Shown one piece after another: positions 25,201-38,481 of a stretch of 64,000 bases of DNA. A model generated the notes under the pieces. The model saw only the letters and a program-made list of their open reading frames with translations, was not told the DNA's origin and did not search any database. The translations under genes were made by a program, and so were the position numbers. The number at the start of each line of letters is the position of its first letter. Within the stretch, counting starts at the first letter, position 1. This DNA comes from Helopsaltes ochotensis (Eukaryota; Chordata; Aves; Passeriformes; Locustellidae), in assembly GCA_013400155.1 (NCBI GenBank), contig VXBM01000564.1, forward strand, positions 335,867 to 399,866. Reading direction: 5' to 3'.

Positions 25201-28200
25201 TCCCTGCGTGTCCGTGAAAAGTGGAGGAAGTGGGCAGAATCCAGCTCATCCTGAGCTCTGATTAATGGCAGAAACTATCCCAATTATTCTCACTGCTGCA
25301 GGCCAGCAGAGACCCCGTTGTTCTGAGCACCACAGAAAGTCAGGAAAACAGAGTTTGCTCCAGAGAGTTTGTGCTTTAATTGAACAGAGCACACAGACAA
25401 AGAGTAGGAAGAAAGGAAATTATATTATCCCTCCTCCTTTTGTGCAGAAATAACTGAGATGCTCAGACCATGAAATCCTGGCACTGTGGTAGCAGGAATT
25501 CTGTTCCTGTGCCCAGGGTCAGCATTCACACAGGATTCCCAGCCACTGACTTCGTTAAGACCAGGCTGGATGAACAGTCTGGCTTTAAAGTCTGCGTTGA
25601 CTGGCTGAGTTTCTGAGCTGGCATTTTGTTAATTGCCATCAAAGAATATTTAAAAGACATTTCTCTATTATAACATTTTTCTGATCCAGGGATAAATCCG
25701 TTTGTTGATATAATTTTATGTTCCTTATGTCAAATCCCTTTTTTGGTGTTAACTTGGTCCATATTGGTGATATCAGACCATCATTAGGTCGATGGTCCCA
25801 GTAAAACCAGACCTAAGCACGTAATAACATTTCAGGACCAGCAGAAAGTCAACTTTCATTGATCTTACCTGGTTTGAACACATCCAGGACTCCAGGGCAC
25901 TCATGCTGGATGAGTCAGTGAGAAAGAGAGGATTTCTTGGGATGTCTCAGTGGTCTGATGTGCATGGCCCTAGAAAAGGAAGAGACTTTTGATGCAGAAA
26001 TGCTCATCCGTGCCTGGGCAGACAAGCAGGCTGACACTCACTCAGACTAACTGGTTCTTCTGCTGAGTTACCCAGGCAACACACAGCTTTTTGTCCTGCC
26101 CGTTCAGCATTCCAGGACGGTATTTGATTCCCACTTGGTAGGACTTGGAGAGCATTCCCAGGGAAAAGCCAAGGAGAGCAGAATAAAGCCTTGGGCAGGA
26201 GCAGAGCAGAGTTAGTGAAACATTTCATCGGGGTCACCAGACAAAAAGGAATCAACAACTAGCTGCATAAATAATTGAAGTGAAAACTTTATATGTCTGC
26301 TTTTCTAAGGTGTTACAAACCCAAGGATTCCAAGAGGGTTGGAGGGGCTGTAACCAAGCAACGAGGACTGAAATTTGGTTCTCTCTTCTGGAAAAACAAA
26401 GGGCTTGCAAGTCATAATGACAATGTCTGGCACTGAAGAGGGAGCCTTTCCTTCGTTTCATAGTCTTTGGATGAAACTATAAGAAAAGATGTTGATGGAA
26501 TGAAGAAAGCATTTTTATTTGGTTTAGCAGAGGCTTATTCCAGTATCTAATCTGTCTTTTCTAACAAAACGAAGGTCAACCATTTCTGGATGAATTAAAC
26601 TTTCTCTGACGCTGAGGAAAGACCACAAATAAGTAACATTTCAGGATTTTCTTTCTCAAAACTTTCTTTTCAAAAGAAATAATGGGCATAACTCACTGTC
26701 TCTTCATTTGCCTGTATGAAGAACATAACTGTATCCCGAGTGGAGCTGGTGGCACACAGCACTACTGATTGCTGATTTCTCCCATTATTTACCTCACTGA
26801 AATGAGGCCTATTTTCCCTTTCACCTTAAAACGTGGCTTTTCTATTGAATGAAGTCATTGCATCCCCAACCCACAGATGCACATAAGATCCTGATTAACC
26901 TTGTAGCCCTCAGGAGCAAAGCCATGGAATTTGGCTGGAGCAGCGTCAAACCCGTGTGTAAATGTGGAAAAACCCCAAAGGTGCCTGCCACATCCCCCAG
27001 AGAGAATGAACCTTCACACAGGCCGTGGTTTGGAGCTCCCTGGAGCTCAGTGACAAAGTGCCACCCCTTTTAATCAGCTTCCTCTCACCCTCCACTTCCC
27101 CAGCTGACATTCCTGTCCAATCCTCAACATTTAAAACATCCCCTCGGAAGGTGCCAGAACAAACAAATCAGGGATTTGATGGAACCACCCAGAGAGGAAA
27201 CCTCCAGCGTGAGGTCAGTCTCATTTCCTCCAGCCACGTCTTCATTATGGATCTCATGCTTCATCTTTTCACGAGCTAATTGTCAATAATTCCTGACGGA
27301 GTACAAGATTCATTAAGTACTTCCTAATTTATCAAACATAAGTCTCATCAGGTAATTTTAATCATATGAAAATCACTCTAAATTCATTTTGATAGACAAT
27401 TTCCTGTTGCAGCCTAGTAAGCCTCCTGTTCCCCTGTGTTGTTGGAAGCAGCATCTCTGGTTATTCTCCTCTCTAACTTCCATCATTGCAGATGCCACTG
27501 CACTCCCATCACCCTCTTGTGTTTGTTTGAAACTGCTGCCAGCTGCTAAAGAGTTGTGTTTCCTTTTTTGTCTAGAATTGATTACCTGAAATGTATTGAA
27601 AAAAAATCAGTTTATTTCATCCATCAAACCCCTGCCTTCCTGAAAGTCAGATCTTGCAAATGAGGGAATACTGGGAAGTCACCAGAGCACTTCTTTATTA
27701 AAGTGGCTTTGTCATATGTGAGATATTTGAGACGAATAGACATGATCTCTTGAAGTATGGAATGGGAAAATAATTGTATTGCTGGGCCAAGGTGGTAAAA
27801 AGCACCCAGCTCTACACAAGCTTAGAAAGGAGGGAAAGGACAGGAAAACTTGGAAAAACAATGCAGCTGAATGACAAACATAACTCAGTTGTTTAAAATT
27901 CAGAGCTGCCTGTCCCCATTCCAATCAAAGAAGGAACTGGGAACTCTGAGCGTGTATTTACGGGCAGAACTTGTTCCTGACATCTCCCATTTTTTTTTAT
28001 CCCTATTCTTTCCCCGAGTCTTATTGCCAAAAAAAATTAAGTTCAAATGAATGCCTTGTTATTCACTGTCTGCAAGGATAATAAAGATGTTCTCTAGCTG
28101 AAAGCAGCAAGCAGGGCCTCCTGTGATCATGGGGAAAAGAGGAGAGGAGCATTATGAGAGGAATCAACTGTTTTTATTAAAGGTGTTGTGTTCATGCAGC

Positions 28201-29928
28201 TTTTGTCGGGAAATCCAAATAATTTACTCCCACTTGCTTTCATTTTGAGCAAATGGCAGCCTTGTGTTACATAAAAAAAAAGAATGAACTTCTCTCCAGT
28301 GCTTCTTTTATGGGCAGGAGACAGACACGCTGTAGCTGTCCACAATCCCTGCATTTAAAGGTAGGGGCTGCCAAAAGAAATTAAATGCAATGAGAATGTG
28401 CTCCTGCTCAAAGTCAGGGACTGCATGTGCTGTATCACATCCTTGTGTCCTGAGGGCTACACCAGCTCTCCTCCCAGCAGTGCTGGGGGGGCTGAACCAT
28501 TCCTGGGATGATTTTCCTCCCTTGGTCCCACAGCTGAGGAGCTGTGCCTGCTGAGCAGGGGATTTCTCAGCTACAAGCATTTTCCATCCACAAAGGCACA
28601 GCTGTAAATGCCTCTTTTAAATCAGGTCTACGGACTGCAGTGGAGAAGGGATTTTGGATTTGGATACATTCAGAAGCCAAGAGGACCTTAAAGCATCTTC
28701 ACCTGAGTGATTTATCTCGCCCTTCCTCTCCTCACCACTGCTTTGCACAGCAGCTCTGGCACTGCAGGACACCAGAGCTGCTGCTGGGGCTTCCTAGAGC
28801 CCAGCCTGTGATCCCTGGGAAGGGCAGGGCTCCATCCATGTGCCTCAGGTTCTCCTGCCCAGGCTGGGTTTCAGTCAGGGCCCGCTGAAGGCAAACCACA
28901 GGCTGGCAGTGGAACCACTTCATCCAGGACCCCACTCTGCTTTGGCTCTTTCCAGCCCCAAATCCCCTCTGCAGGCAAAGCTCTGTTTTTCAGAGGTCAT
29001 TCCCCACCTCACGTTTCTGCTGGAGCAGAGCTGAGGTGACAGGAGCAGCAGCTTTTCTTTAAGGGAGAATAAAAAGGATTAAACCCCACACCCGTCACAC
29101 CCATCCTGATCCCTGGCCTTCCAAGGGGCTCCAAGCCCACTGCTGGCCTCGAGGGCTGTGAAGGTGCTGTTGAACCACTTCATGCCACAAGATTCTGCAG
29201 TCACAGGCCTGCCAGGTCACTGAACCAGTCTCAATCATTCACTAAACCATCCTCCAGCTGCTTCACTTCGCTGCCAGCTCCGTGCCGTATTCCCAGCTGG
29301 GAAATCAGAATTTTCTTCTTGCCTCACAATGGGGGAAGAAGAGAGCCCTGTTTTCATTTATTAAATGACTGAGTGACCAGGTGTTCTTTCCTTGATTAAG
29401 GCAGTTTAACATTTCTGCTGCTACCTGTACTTTGAAGTCTCCTTTCAGGGCTCATATTTTTTGCAGCTGAGCTGTGGAGGATCAGCAGCCGAGCCTCAGC
29501 CGTGTTCCTCCTCATTTTTCATGCTGCCTTCACTGTTTTGGAGAGCTGCTGAATGCAAAATGAAGCTGCAAGAGCCTGTTTGCTCTACAGCCAGCAAGGC
29601 ATGAAGCCCTTTTCTCTCCAGCTGTGGAGTGCAGCCAGAGCCTTGCTAACAGAGTCGCAGGGGATGGGACTCGGGGGGTGACATTTCCTTCTCCGCCGCG
29701 TGACACCAGATGATGAATGCTCGCAGCAAAACGCGGGGCTGGCTTAAGTAAACAAAATTAAATGCATTTCTGTGATTACAGGAATCGTGCTGCATCTCTG
29801 AGGGAGCATCAGCTGCTGCTCCCGAGTGCTGCAGATTTGTCAGCTTGTTTTGAAACGCTCCGGTCGTTCACCGGGCTCTCCTGCTGCATAAATCCGCTGG
29901 CACCTTGGCCCCAGCAGGACAGGGGTGA

Positions 29929-30032
29929 TTTGGCCAGGGGGTGATTGATTTGGCCAGGGGGGATTGATTTGGCCAGGGGTGATTGATTTGGCCAGGGGGT
30001 GATTGGTTTGGCCAGGGGTGATTTGGCCAGCA
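29929..30032. repeat. 19-20 bp minisatellite (6 copies)
   Basis: The motif tttggccaggggtgattga recurs with starts at 29929, 29949, 29968, 29987, 30007 and 30022. Copies vary in the number of G after CCA (four to six) and in GATTGA versus GATTGG; the last interval is short (15 bp). The array lies 150 bp from an unrelated 16-bp array. Confidence 0.9.
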
Positions 30033-30182
30033 GGTTGGGACAGGGCCTGTCCTGCACATCAGCCTTAATCTTGTTTCACACTCAGCAATTTGCAGCATCA
30101 TGTTGTTCCCATTTTCAGCATTAGAGAGACATCATGGGAGTGTACCAGAGCAGGGAGCTTAGCCCAGAGCCGAACCAGAGGG

Positions 30183-30297
30183 GATTCTCTCATCCCTGGG
30201 TTCTCCCATCCCTGGGTTCTCCCATCCCTGGGTTCTCTCATCCCTGGGTTCTCCCATCCCTGGGTTCTCTCATCCCTGGGTTCTCCCATCCCTGGAC
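30183..30297. repeat. 16-bp minisatellite (7 copies)
   Basis: The core catccctgg starts at 30191, 30207, 30223, 30239, 30255, 30271 and 30287, an exact 16-bp period. Units alternate between ttctctcatccctggg and ttctcccatccctggg. Because 16 is not a multiple of three, all frames read similar peptides, which explains the long open frames seen here on both strands. Confidence 0.93.
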
Positions 30298-32837
30298 TCT
30301 CCACCAGGGCATCAGGCCAGCTGTCCCTGCTGGTCCCTCACTGTCAGGGTCACCCTGTCTGTTCCCTGCTGGTTTTTTCCCGAGGAATGGGTGGCTTGGG
30401 ATGCAGCCAGAGGGGCAGAGCAGAGCCCAGCCCCGAGCCCCAGCTGCACCCTGGAGCCAAACCCCACATCCCCATCCCCTTCCCTCTGCAGTGCCCCACC
30501 ACGGGAAGGAAAGGCAGGCAGGCAAAGCCCTGGATTGAACCCAATTCCAGGCAGGGATTGCAGGGGCAGGGGTGGGACAGAAGTGGAACCATCCCCATGG
30601 CAGGGGCTGAGCCAGCACCTCCCTTCAGCCCTCAGATGTGACCAGCTGGGAAATGAGCACTTCCCTTTGCCCCACTGAAGGCAAATTTTAACAGCAAGGC
30701 GCTGGTTAAGTTCTGAGATTGAGACCAGGAATAAATCCTGATTTTATCTGCTCTGCCAGCTGTGCTGGGTAGGAATGAGCCCGAGCTGCTGCAGGTTGAG
30801 ATAGTGTTACAGCAGCTGAAGTCACAATTGCCGTGACACACAAAAGCACAGGGCTGTCACAGATACCCCTGGCTTTATCAGATGGTGCCTTCAGATGTCT
30901 GTGCTGCATCTGAACACACTCGCAGAATTAATACTCCCCGAGCTCGAGTTAAAAAAAATAAGGCTTTGTACAGAAACCCTAAAAAATAAGGCAGGCTTTG
31001 CAGCACCGAGGGAGATAGAAATGTAAAACAACGTTTCCACTTGAAAACCTTTCTCCGTGGAGCCATCAGGATGCACTTCCCGGGAAAAGAGCAAAGACTT
31101 TGATCAGCCCTGCTCCCGAATGCTGTGGAGATTATCATGCTTGCCGTGAAGGGTGGAAAACAGGCTGGCAGCTGGTTAATGGCCCTTCTGAAAAATAGCC
31201 TTCTCTGTGGCTTTTTGGATGTCACTTGTCATGGAACTATCAAAACATAATCTCTGTACTCTTGTCATCCATGGGAGGAAGCAGATTTTAAGCGAGTGTT
31301 ATCAAGGCTAAGAGAGCCTGAATTAACTTGTGCTCAGGACACATTGCACTGCCAATAAATCTGCTAGGAAGTTGTTCTATCTAGAAAATAGGAAGCAATA
31401 CCAAAGCAATTCCATCAATTCTATCAGAACTCTGCCAGCTCCTCCCACGGGGGTGGTGGCTCCTCTTCAGGGCCCTCGAAACTTTGCCCCTCGTGTTAAA
31501 CTCTGATTTCCCTTTATTTCCCCAGGGCTCTCTGCCTTCATCTGTCTGCTCCTGTTAACCTGGGGAATTCCCTGGGCAGCGCTTGCAGGCGGAGGAATTT
31601 GCTGCCATTGGTTTCCAGAGGCCAAAATTCATCATTTAAACCTGGGGCACTGAGAGAGAGGAACCCAGCCAAGGGAGTGACTGAGAAAGGGAGGGGGAAA
31701 GGAGCTTTTCATTCCCTTACAGGCATCCTGCACCAAGGAAAAGTGCTCCAGCCTCTAAAGCAGAGGCACAGAGTGGCTTCATTCTTTTGTACTGCATGAT
31801 CTCACGGTTTCATGCAGTAATAGCTTAGGTTTTTGGTTATTTTCTATAGGAAAAAATTAACAGGATTTGTGGTTCCCATAATACATCCACATTCCGTGAG
31901 TGCATGTGTACACAGACAAAATGTAATTTTCTAAATTCTACATCTTGCATGAGTGCAGCCATCACCTTTTTCTTTCTGTAGAAACACTGTGATTAGAAGC
32001 CCGTTTCATATTTTCAGGTAATTGTCCTAAAGTAATTTTTGCAAATTGGGCGAAATTTTTTCTAGTCACAGCAAATCCCAGGCGTGTCAGTTCCCAGCCA
32101 GTTCTTTGAACTCAGGCTTCAGGGCATGGCCTGAGAGAAACCTGCACAGGGTCCAGAACTGACTGCAAGTGATGGCAATCTTTTTGTGAGGGACCACAAA
32201 GGGATTTGGAGCAGGCTGCAGATGACAGTGTAGCTTTTCCTGATGATGCTCTGTGCTCTGAGTCCTTTGGACACTACAAGATTGTCTGCTGGATTTGAGC
32301 ATTGAAGGTTATGGCATTCCCTGACTTCTGTTGGGAGCTCACTGCACCTCTCCCTCAGGGTGATGTGCCTGGCTGTGCCCATCAGAGCTGCTGACATCCC
32401 TGCCTTTCTCTAAAGCTGCACAAGGCAGTTCTGCTCATGGTTCCAAACTCTCTGTCCCACGTGTGTTAATGTTCTGAAGCTCAGTAATTAGGAGATCACC
32501 TCCTCAGAACTTTTATCTGTAAGTATATTCACATGAAAGTGGAATGACACAGGAAAAGAAATGAATTAAAATCACTCCTGTCAGCCTGGTTGCCTTGCTC
32601 CCCATGGAACTGCAGCACTAAAACTGGCTCTGAAATATTGGGATGATTCACAAATGAGTTCTGATCAAAAAATCTGAAGTGAGCTTATAAACCGGAGCAC
32701 ACTGCCTCTGATTTTCTTTTAGTGTAGACCAAGGAGAAAATTCTGTGGAGGAAAAAATCAACGCAGACTGATGTAAACCAGGCAGCAGCAGCAGAACTGG
32801 CCTCTTGTACCTCTCTGGACTTTGCTGAGGGCTTTAA

Positions 32838-32912
32838 TAGAATCACAGAATCACAGAATGGCTTGGGTTGGAAGAGAGCTCGAAGCTCAGCTCGTTCCAA
32901 GCGCCCTGCCAA
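32838..32912 (-). mobile_element. CR1 LINE 3' tip, antisense
   Basis: Plus strand begins 'tagaatcacagaatcacaga' and continues 'atggcttgggttggaagaga' and 'ctcgttccaagcgccctgcc'. This is the reverse complement of the CR1 3' terminus including the ATTCTGTGATTCT-type end repeat. Only the last 75 bases or so are present. Confidence 0.8.
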
Positions 32913-34197
32913 GAGCAGCTCAGCTGATGAAGACATATCCTTGGTTTGGAGCTGGCAGCAGAGCTTTACACGGTCCTGCTCCTGGAAAATGACAGGCTGT
33001 CACTACACACTGGTGGCTCCAAGCTGCAGCCTGACCGGGGAGAACATTTCCCAGCAGAGCCAAAGAATTCTGAGACCAGGATTTGTCTTGTAATGAACTT
33101 CAGCAATGTTATTATTCCTGTGTCAGGCTATGCTGACTTTTTGGCTGTTGCCTCCTTTAGAAACATGCATCTACAAAATACACTGACAATGACAAAAGCC
33201 CCAAATAAACAGACTTTTTGTGCCACAAAAAGTGGGCAGCGAGCAGTGAGATTTGGCATTGCCCAGAGCGTGATCCTTATAGGTCTCAGGGCAAGAGGGA
33301 CTTGCTGATATCTTTTATTTCTTCTCATGTTTTAACATATTTCATTCACTCTGCTCAGGGAAAATTAGCAGCCAGTTACCAGCTGCAAGGATTCCAGGCT
33401 GGGTTTAAAACAAAAAAAAAATAAATGTGGCTTTTAACAAATACCTGTAAACAGAATAAAAAGCTATGACTGGCTTCAAACTCTTTTTGTAGCATTAAAA
33501 TACTTAAAGGAATGGTTGAAGCTCATCTTTTTCCACGGGCAATTCCAATCCCTTAATGAGAACATTAAAAACACCATCTAGACACAATCCAGATTTCCTC
33601 AGTATCTTTCTCCTTTCTTTCTTAAAAGCATTTCTGAACAAAGACAGAATCGTTTTCCTGTAGGAATTTTCCCTCGGTTTGTCCAAAAAGATCACTCTTC
33701 CACAGGGAGGCTGTGTGTTTATGAGAGACAGTAAAACAACTTGTTATCAGCAAAGCCCGGGTGGTATCTGAGGCATCACTCCTTATTGTGATTCAGCGGG
33801 GCTGAAAAGATAAAAACCCAGGCAATGGGCTCAGTTCCTCAGCTGCTCAATTCCAATTCTTTCCCTCAGCCAGCTCCTGGCTGAGCTAGAATTTTCCAAT
33901 CAATATCTGTGATCTGGGCCGGGACATTGATCTTTTTCCACCTTTCTCCATGTACCTGCCAGAGTGCCCGGCCCAGCCTGATCCCCTCCCTCAGCCTTGC
34001 CACCGTCCGTGAGCTGCAATTCCAGCTGCGCTCCAACCCCCGACCTCTGCCTGGCTTTGCCTTCACTCTGCCTGATGCCTACAGCAACTGGACCATGACT
34101 TGGGCTTCTAATTAGTGCTGTAAAATGGGAAAAAAAAAAAAGGGTCCTGTGGATGCTGTGGGAAGGCAGCGCTGTCTAAAAGGAGTCACTTGAGCAG

Positions 34198-34520
34198 CCC
34201 TTGCGGAGGGGGCGACAATAGAGAGCGCTCTTGAGTTTCAGAGCATCGCCGAGAATGAAGCCACCACGGAGGGTGGTTTCTCGTGTGGAACCGTGGTTCA
34301 CAGCCCCCAGCCAGCCCGGCTGGAAGCCCGAGCAGCCGCTGGAGCAGCTCAGAGGTCCCAGCCAGCAGCCGGAGCCTTCTGTCTGTCGGGACCCCGAAAG
34401 TGCAGCGGCCGGACCCAAAGGCCCCGGGAGCTGCGGGCGGATTTCCGAGCTGAATGAAGGCACAGCTCCTCGGCAGCCGTGCCAGGAGAGGCAGAGCAGC
34501 TCGGCAGGGATGTCACCTCC
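34198..34520. promoter_or_regulatory. CpG-rich segment, possible promoter
   Basis: CpG dinucleotides are much denser here than in the surrounding DNA (repeated gcg, ccg and cgg from 'cccttgcggagggggcgac' through 'agctgcgggcggatttccga'). No TATA box or first exon could be fixed. An open frame covers it on the plus strand (34231-34677) but shows no recognisable domain. It might be the promoter of an unannotated transcript or of the upstream part of the LRR gene on the minus strand. This is inference only. Confidence 0.4.
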
Positions 34521-37500
34521 TCGCTGGTGCTACCTGAGTTACCACGGCACTGCTCCCCTCCTCCCTGGAGCTGGGGGTAGCTCATCCCTTTCTGATCCAT
34601 GTGCTCCTGTTTCCCACTGCAGGGACAACAGCAAGGATCGCCCAAGAAAAGGGACAGGAGGAACTCAAGAAGGTTAAAACACCAGTTTTGGAGTAGGCCT
34701 TGTGGCCATTTTAAGAAAATCCTTATAGGAACAGTATTTCCTCCTTCCCAGGAAGGGAGCACCCCTGGCAGTGGTGGGACCTCACTGTGCCAGGGAATCT
34801 GCTCCTGCAGGAATCCCAGGCACAGAGGGAAGGGGGAAAGTTAGGAGGCAGTCAAAGGAGAACAGCAGAACAGCATCAATGAGGCCATCCCAGTTATTTC
34901 TCTCTTGCAGAACAGAGATTCTATGTCCTGTTGCAGCGGTGGCTCTCGGAAATAACCCCAGGACAGCTCTGGGGCAGCCCACGGGGACAGGTTAAAGAAA
35001 AACCCATTCCTGCCATGTCACCCCACGCCAAGCACACAAGGCATCCTGCAGGACAGAAATTCCCCTGGGAGCAATAAACTTCCTCCAGCACCTCTTGCCA
35101 AGAATCAGAGTGAGGTTTGCAACACAAAGCAGGTGTCGGGGGGCTTGTTCCCCCCATCTGTGGTTATTAATCCCGGGAACCTGGGGCTGACTGTGCTCCA
35201 AACCCAGCATCTCTCATTAACTGCGCTGAGATCTGCCTGCGCTTGAGCTCTGTTCAGGGCATCCAGCTTTGCAACCCTCCCACAGGATTCCTGTCAAAAG
35301 GAAAGTCCTCCTCAGCTCCTTAGGATAGAGTGACATCTTGTGGTTTCTCCTTTTGTCCACCACTGACAAATAAAAATTAGCCAAAAGAGCCTTGACTAAG
35401 TTTGGGTTTGTCTCTGGTACAACACCAAGATCTTCCTTCTTTGAGGAATCTCAGGTCCTCTATTCCCACACACTGATAGAAAAGTTCACTCTGCCACCAG
35501 CAAGGCTTGTGGAAGGAGAATGAAAATTCGTGCTTGGAACAGCAACAAACCCATTCTAACTCACACAACATGACAGATTTTGGTTGAATGCAGACTCTAC
35601 AAAACCCCTCAGGTGCTCAGGGTCAAGTACAAGTGGGATCCTAATAGCTAAATCAGATAAATCAGATAAATCCATCTGCAGTAGCAGCATCACTGCTGAA
35701 GGGATTCTGGGGGAAAACATTTCCAAGTGCAGCTCTGGAAGGCATTCCCACCTGGACTCCAGGACATGTGTGCAAGGAGGAGAAGATGATCCCATCAGGG
35801 AACTGCACCTCAGGCTTTGCCTGCAGCTGCATCCCTGCAGGGCCTCAGCTCTCTCACACCACGGGCCACTTTTCCAGCACCATTAGAGAAATTTCTGAGA
35901 TTTATTTATTTTCTGATAGAACCTCCAAAACAAAGCGGTGTTAAATTGAAGACTACACACCTAAACTCACAGACGAGCTACAGCTGACAAATTCCCCCTA
36001 CCAAAAAAAAATACCACAAAAAAGAAAAAGATGCCAAAAAAAGACAAAATGATTTTGCTAGTTTTGAGGTGAAAAAGCAGTAGCATCTTTGAAAGGAGCA
36101 TTATACAAAACCTGGAGTAAAAACAACAATGGAACAGCGTTCATCTACTTATTAACTGGCAACAATACTTAAGATATTATTACCACTGAAAACTATGGAA
36201 ACAAATCAATTCACCTTGTTGTAAACCAGGTAATTCTCAATTTTCAAGAAACAGAAAAAGTTAATTTTGCATCTATAAGGCCTGGGAGAGCAGCAAGTGA
36301 AATCAAAAGTGTTTGCATTTCTGTTCCTGCTGCTTCTCTGCACCCAACTCAGGCAATTCTGGGAATTTGATTTGAAATCTCTGATTCTGCATTGTTCCAT
36401 CGTACCTTTGCTCAATTCAGCTGCTGGGGAACTCTGTGCATTTGCCTGATGTGCTCCATGAACACTTCTGCCTGGCAGCTGTCCTTCCAAAATTCAAAGC
36501 TTTAGCTCAGATCTGTTTTCAGCCCTTCCCTTAGTAAGGAATATGTATGTTGCAAGGAACTGACACAAAGAAAAGACAAAATTGGTCAGGAAGAGCTTTT
36601 GATGGACTGAAAATAAATAGGACTGAAGGTTTCTCATGTCTTTCTCAGTCACAGCGAACACCACAAAAATTAGCCTGAAAAAAAAAAAAACCGTTAAAAA
36701 TGTTCAAAAGCTTAAAACCCAGGCTCCCGTAAGATTAACCCCACAGGAGATCCTCAGCACTTTTACAGACAGGAGGGAATGGCCCCAGAACGATGTAAAT
36801 GTGAAGGACCAGCCCTTGTGTAACCCACACCAGAGCTCATTTTACCTGCAGCGAGTTTTGGTCTGGGTAAAATCACCCCCGCTCCTTCTGAGCAGCACTC
36901 CCTTCTCCCTCCCCAGCACAACCATTATCAAACCATATTCAAATTTAGATGAAAATTACCATTTTCATCTAAATTGGAATACAAAAGCTGTCTTACCCAG
37001 TCCAGACTATAATACAGAAAGGTAATAAGTACCAGCAACACACTTAGGAACCCCATTTGTGAAACAGTTCCAGGAGGCTGGGCTGGGAATGTGTTCAAAA
37101 GCCTTCCCTTGAAGGGAGCACTCCCAGCTCCTGTCCCAGTCTGACCTGCAGGAGCTGCACCAGCAGCAGAAAAAGAGCGAACAACGTGTCAGATTTTGGA
37201 AGTTCTCCTTGCAGGAATAACTTTGGGAGCAATGTCTGCTGTTCTGAAGGCAGGGAATGCCAGGCAAGCCTGTGACTGCACCTCAGCCAAAATGCATTTG
37301 TTCCCATAGAATTCCAAAGAGAAAACTCCTATTGACTGAGAAAACTCCATTTATTATCCAAAGGTTTGTATTTATCATCAGTTTCAAAGGAGCTCCTCCC
37401 TCCTTTTCTCCCTCACCTTTTTAATAACCTCTGCTCTTTTGTGTTTTGCACAATGAGGGAGGAAATAATTACATGTCTCTCTGCTGACAATGGGCACCGC

Positions 37501-38258
37501 TCTTCCTCTTCCAACTGGAAACAGCAACTAATTTCCCTCCTAAAATCTACTTGTGCTACGTGTCATTCTCCTCTCTGTCAGTCTATCCTCAAAAAAAGTT
37601 AGGAAATGAAAAGGATGATGTTGTTCCTTTAGATATTTATTTATGAATTGAACATTTTTAGACACTTTAAGTCGGGGTGGGGCGGTTTATTCTTGAGAAA
37701 GAACATTCTAGAGCCCTGAAATGAGAAAGTGAGGAGTAGAACTGCTGTGGGGGAGAAAAAATATGTCCACACGGAAGGCATTACTACTGAACTCCTTTAC
37801 TTGAGTCACACACAGAGCTTTCTACACTGACAGGTCTCGAATATTCATGCGACGATGGGGTTTCATTGGCATCAACACTCAGGGGGGTCGCTGGCAGAGT
37901 CACATGCGGGAGCACCCAGGAAAGCAGCACTGGAGCATCACGTGGAGAGGTCACACAAAGTCTGCCACAGTCAGAGAATCCAACGGGCTGCGCCCGGCTC
38001 GCTCTGTCCTGTTCTCTCTGATCCAGCAGCGCAGGCGGTGCTGGCCCCGCTGCCCTGCCAGGGACAGCACGAGATCACAGCGTCCACATCTGCTTCTTCG
38101 AGCTCCAAAAATGCCCACCCAGCTCTGCCATTTGCATTATTCAGAGCTGCACGCGTTCCGCTCCTGTCTCATTGATCAAGTCAGTCTTTGGACTGTAAAA
38201 AAATTACAAATAATGGATTTGCAGTTTTCTGCTTTACAACCCACTAGAACAAGAAACG

Positions 38259-38481
38259 ATTGTTGACATGTACACAACTTTATTTTAAGGACACAGCAAT
38301 CACAATGACAGAAACAGAACCATTACTTTAATACTGTAAGCTTTCCTCTGGGAACTGACTTGCACACGGTTAGATCCGAAAGCGTTTTGAAACAGTATCT
38401 TGGGGGAAAACACAGCAAACCTTAAATATATTAACTTCAAACTTTATGTGCTTATCTCCTCCTTTTGGTAGCTGGTGGCAG
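38259..38481 (-). other. SERPINI1: SERPINI1 3' UTR (end estimated)
   Basis: Runs from the stop codon to just past an AATAAA on the minus strand (plus tttatt at 38279-38284), the first canonical signal downstream. The exact cleavage point is an estimate, and longer 3' UTRs using later signals cannot be excluded. Confidence 0.55.
38279..38284 (-). promoter_or_regulatory. SERPINI1: SERPINI1 poly(A) signal
   Basis: Minus-strand AATAAA, 198 bases downstream of the SERPINI1 stop codon. Confidence 0.6.

Larger units (their letters stand above)
17603..38258. other. Gap between the LRR-gene exons and SERPINI1
   Basis: Part of this is probably the 5' portion or introns of the LRR gene. No exon here could be joined to it with confidence. 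It holds an LTR-like fragment (18551-18900), an old CR1 piece (19094-19290), AT-rich stretches that look like possible conserved non-coding DNA (for example 22560-22800 and 24770-25020), two minisatellites (29929-30032, 30183-30297), a CR1 piece (32838-32912) and a CpG-rich segment (34198-34520). The remainder shows nothing I can support. Confidence 0.5.

Noticed and set aside
30090..30641. 183-codon and 134-codon plus frames and a 126-codon minus frame
   Set aside because: Generated by the 16-bp minisatellite and flanking GC-rich sequence; open on both strands with no recognisable protein.
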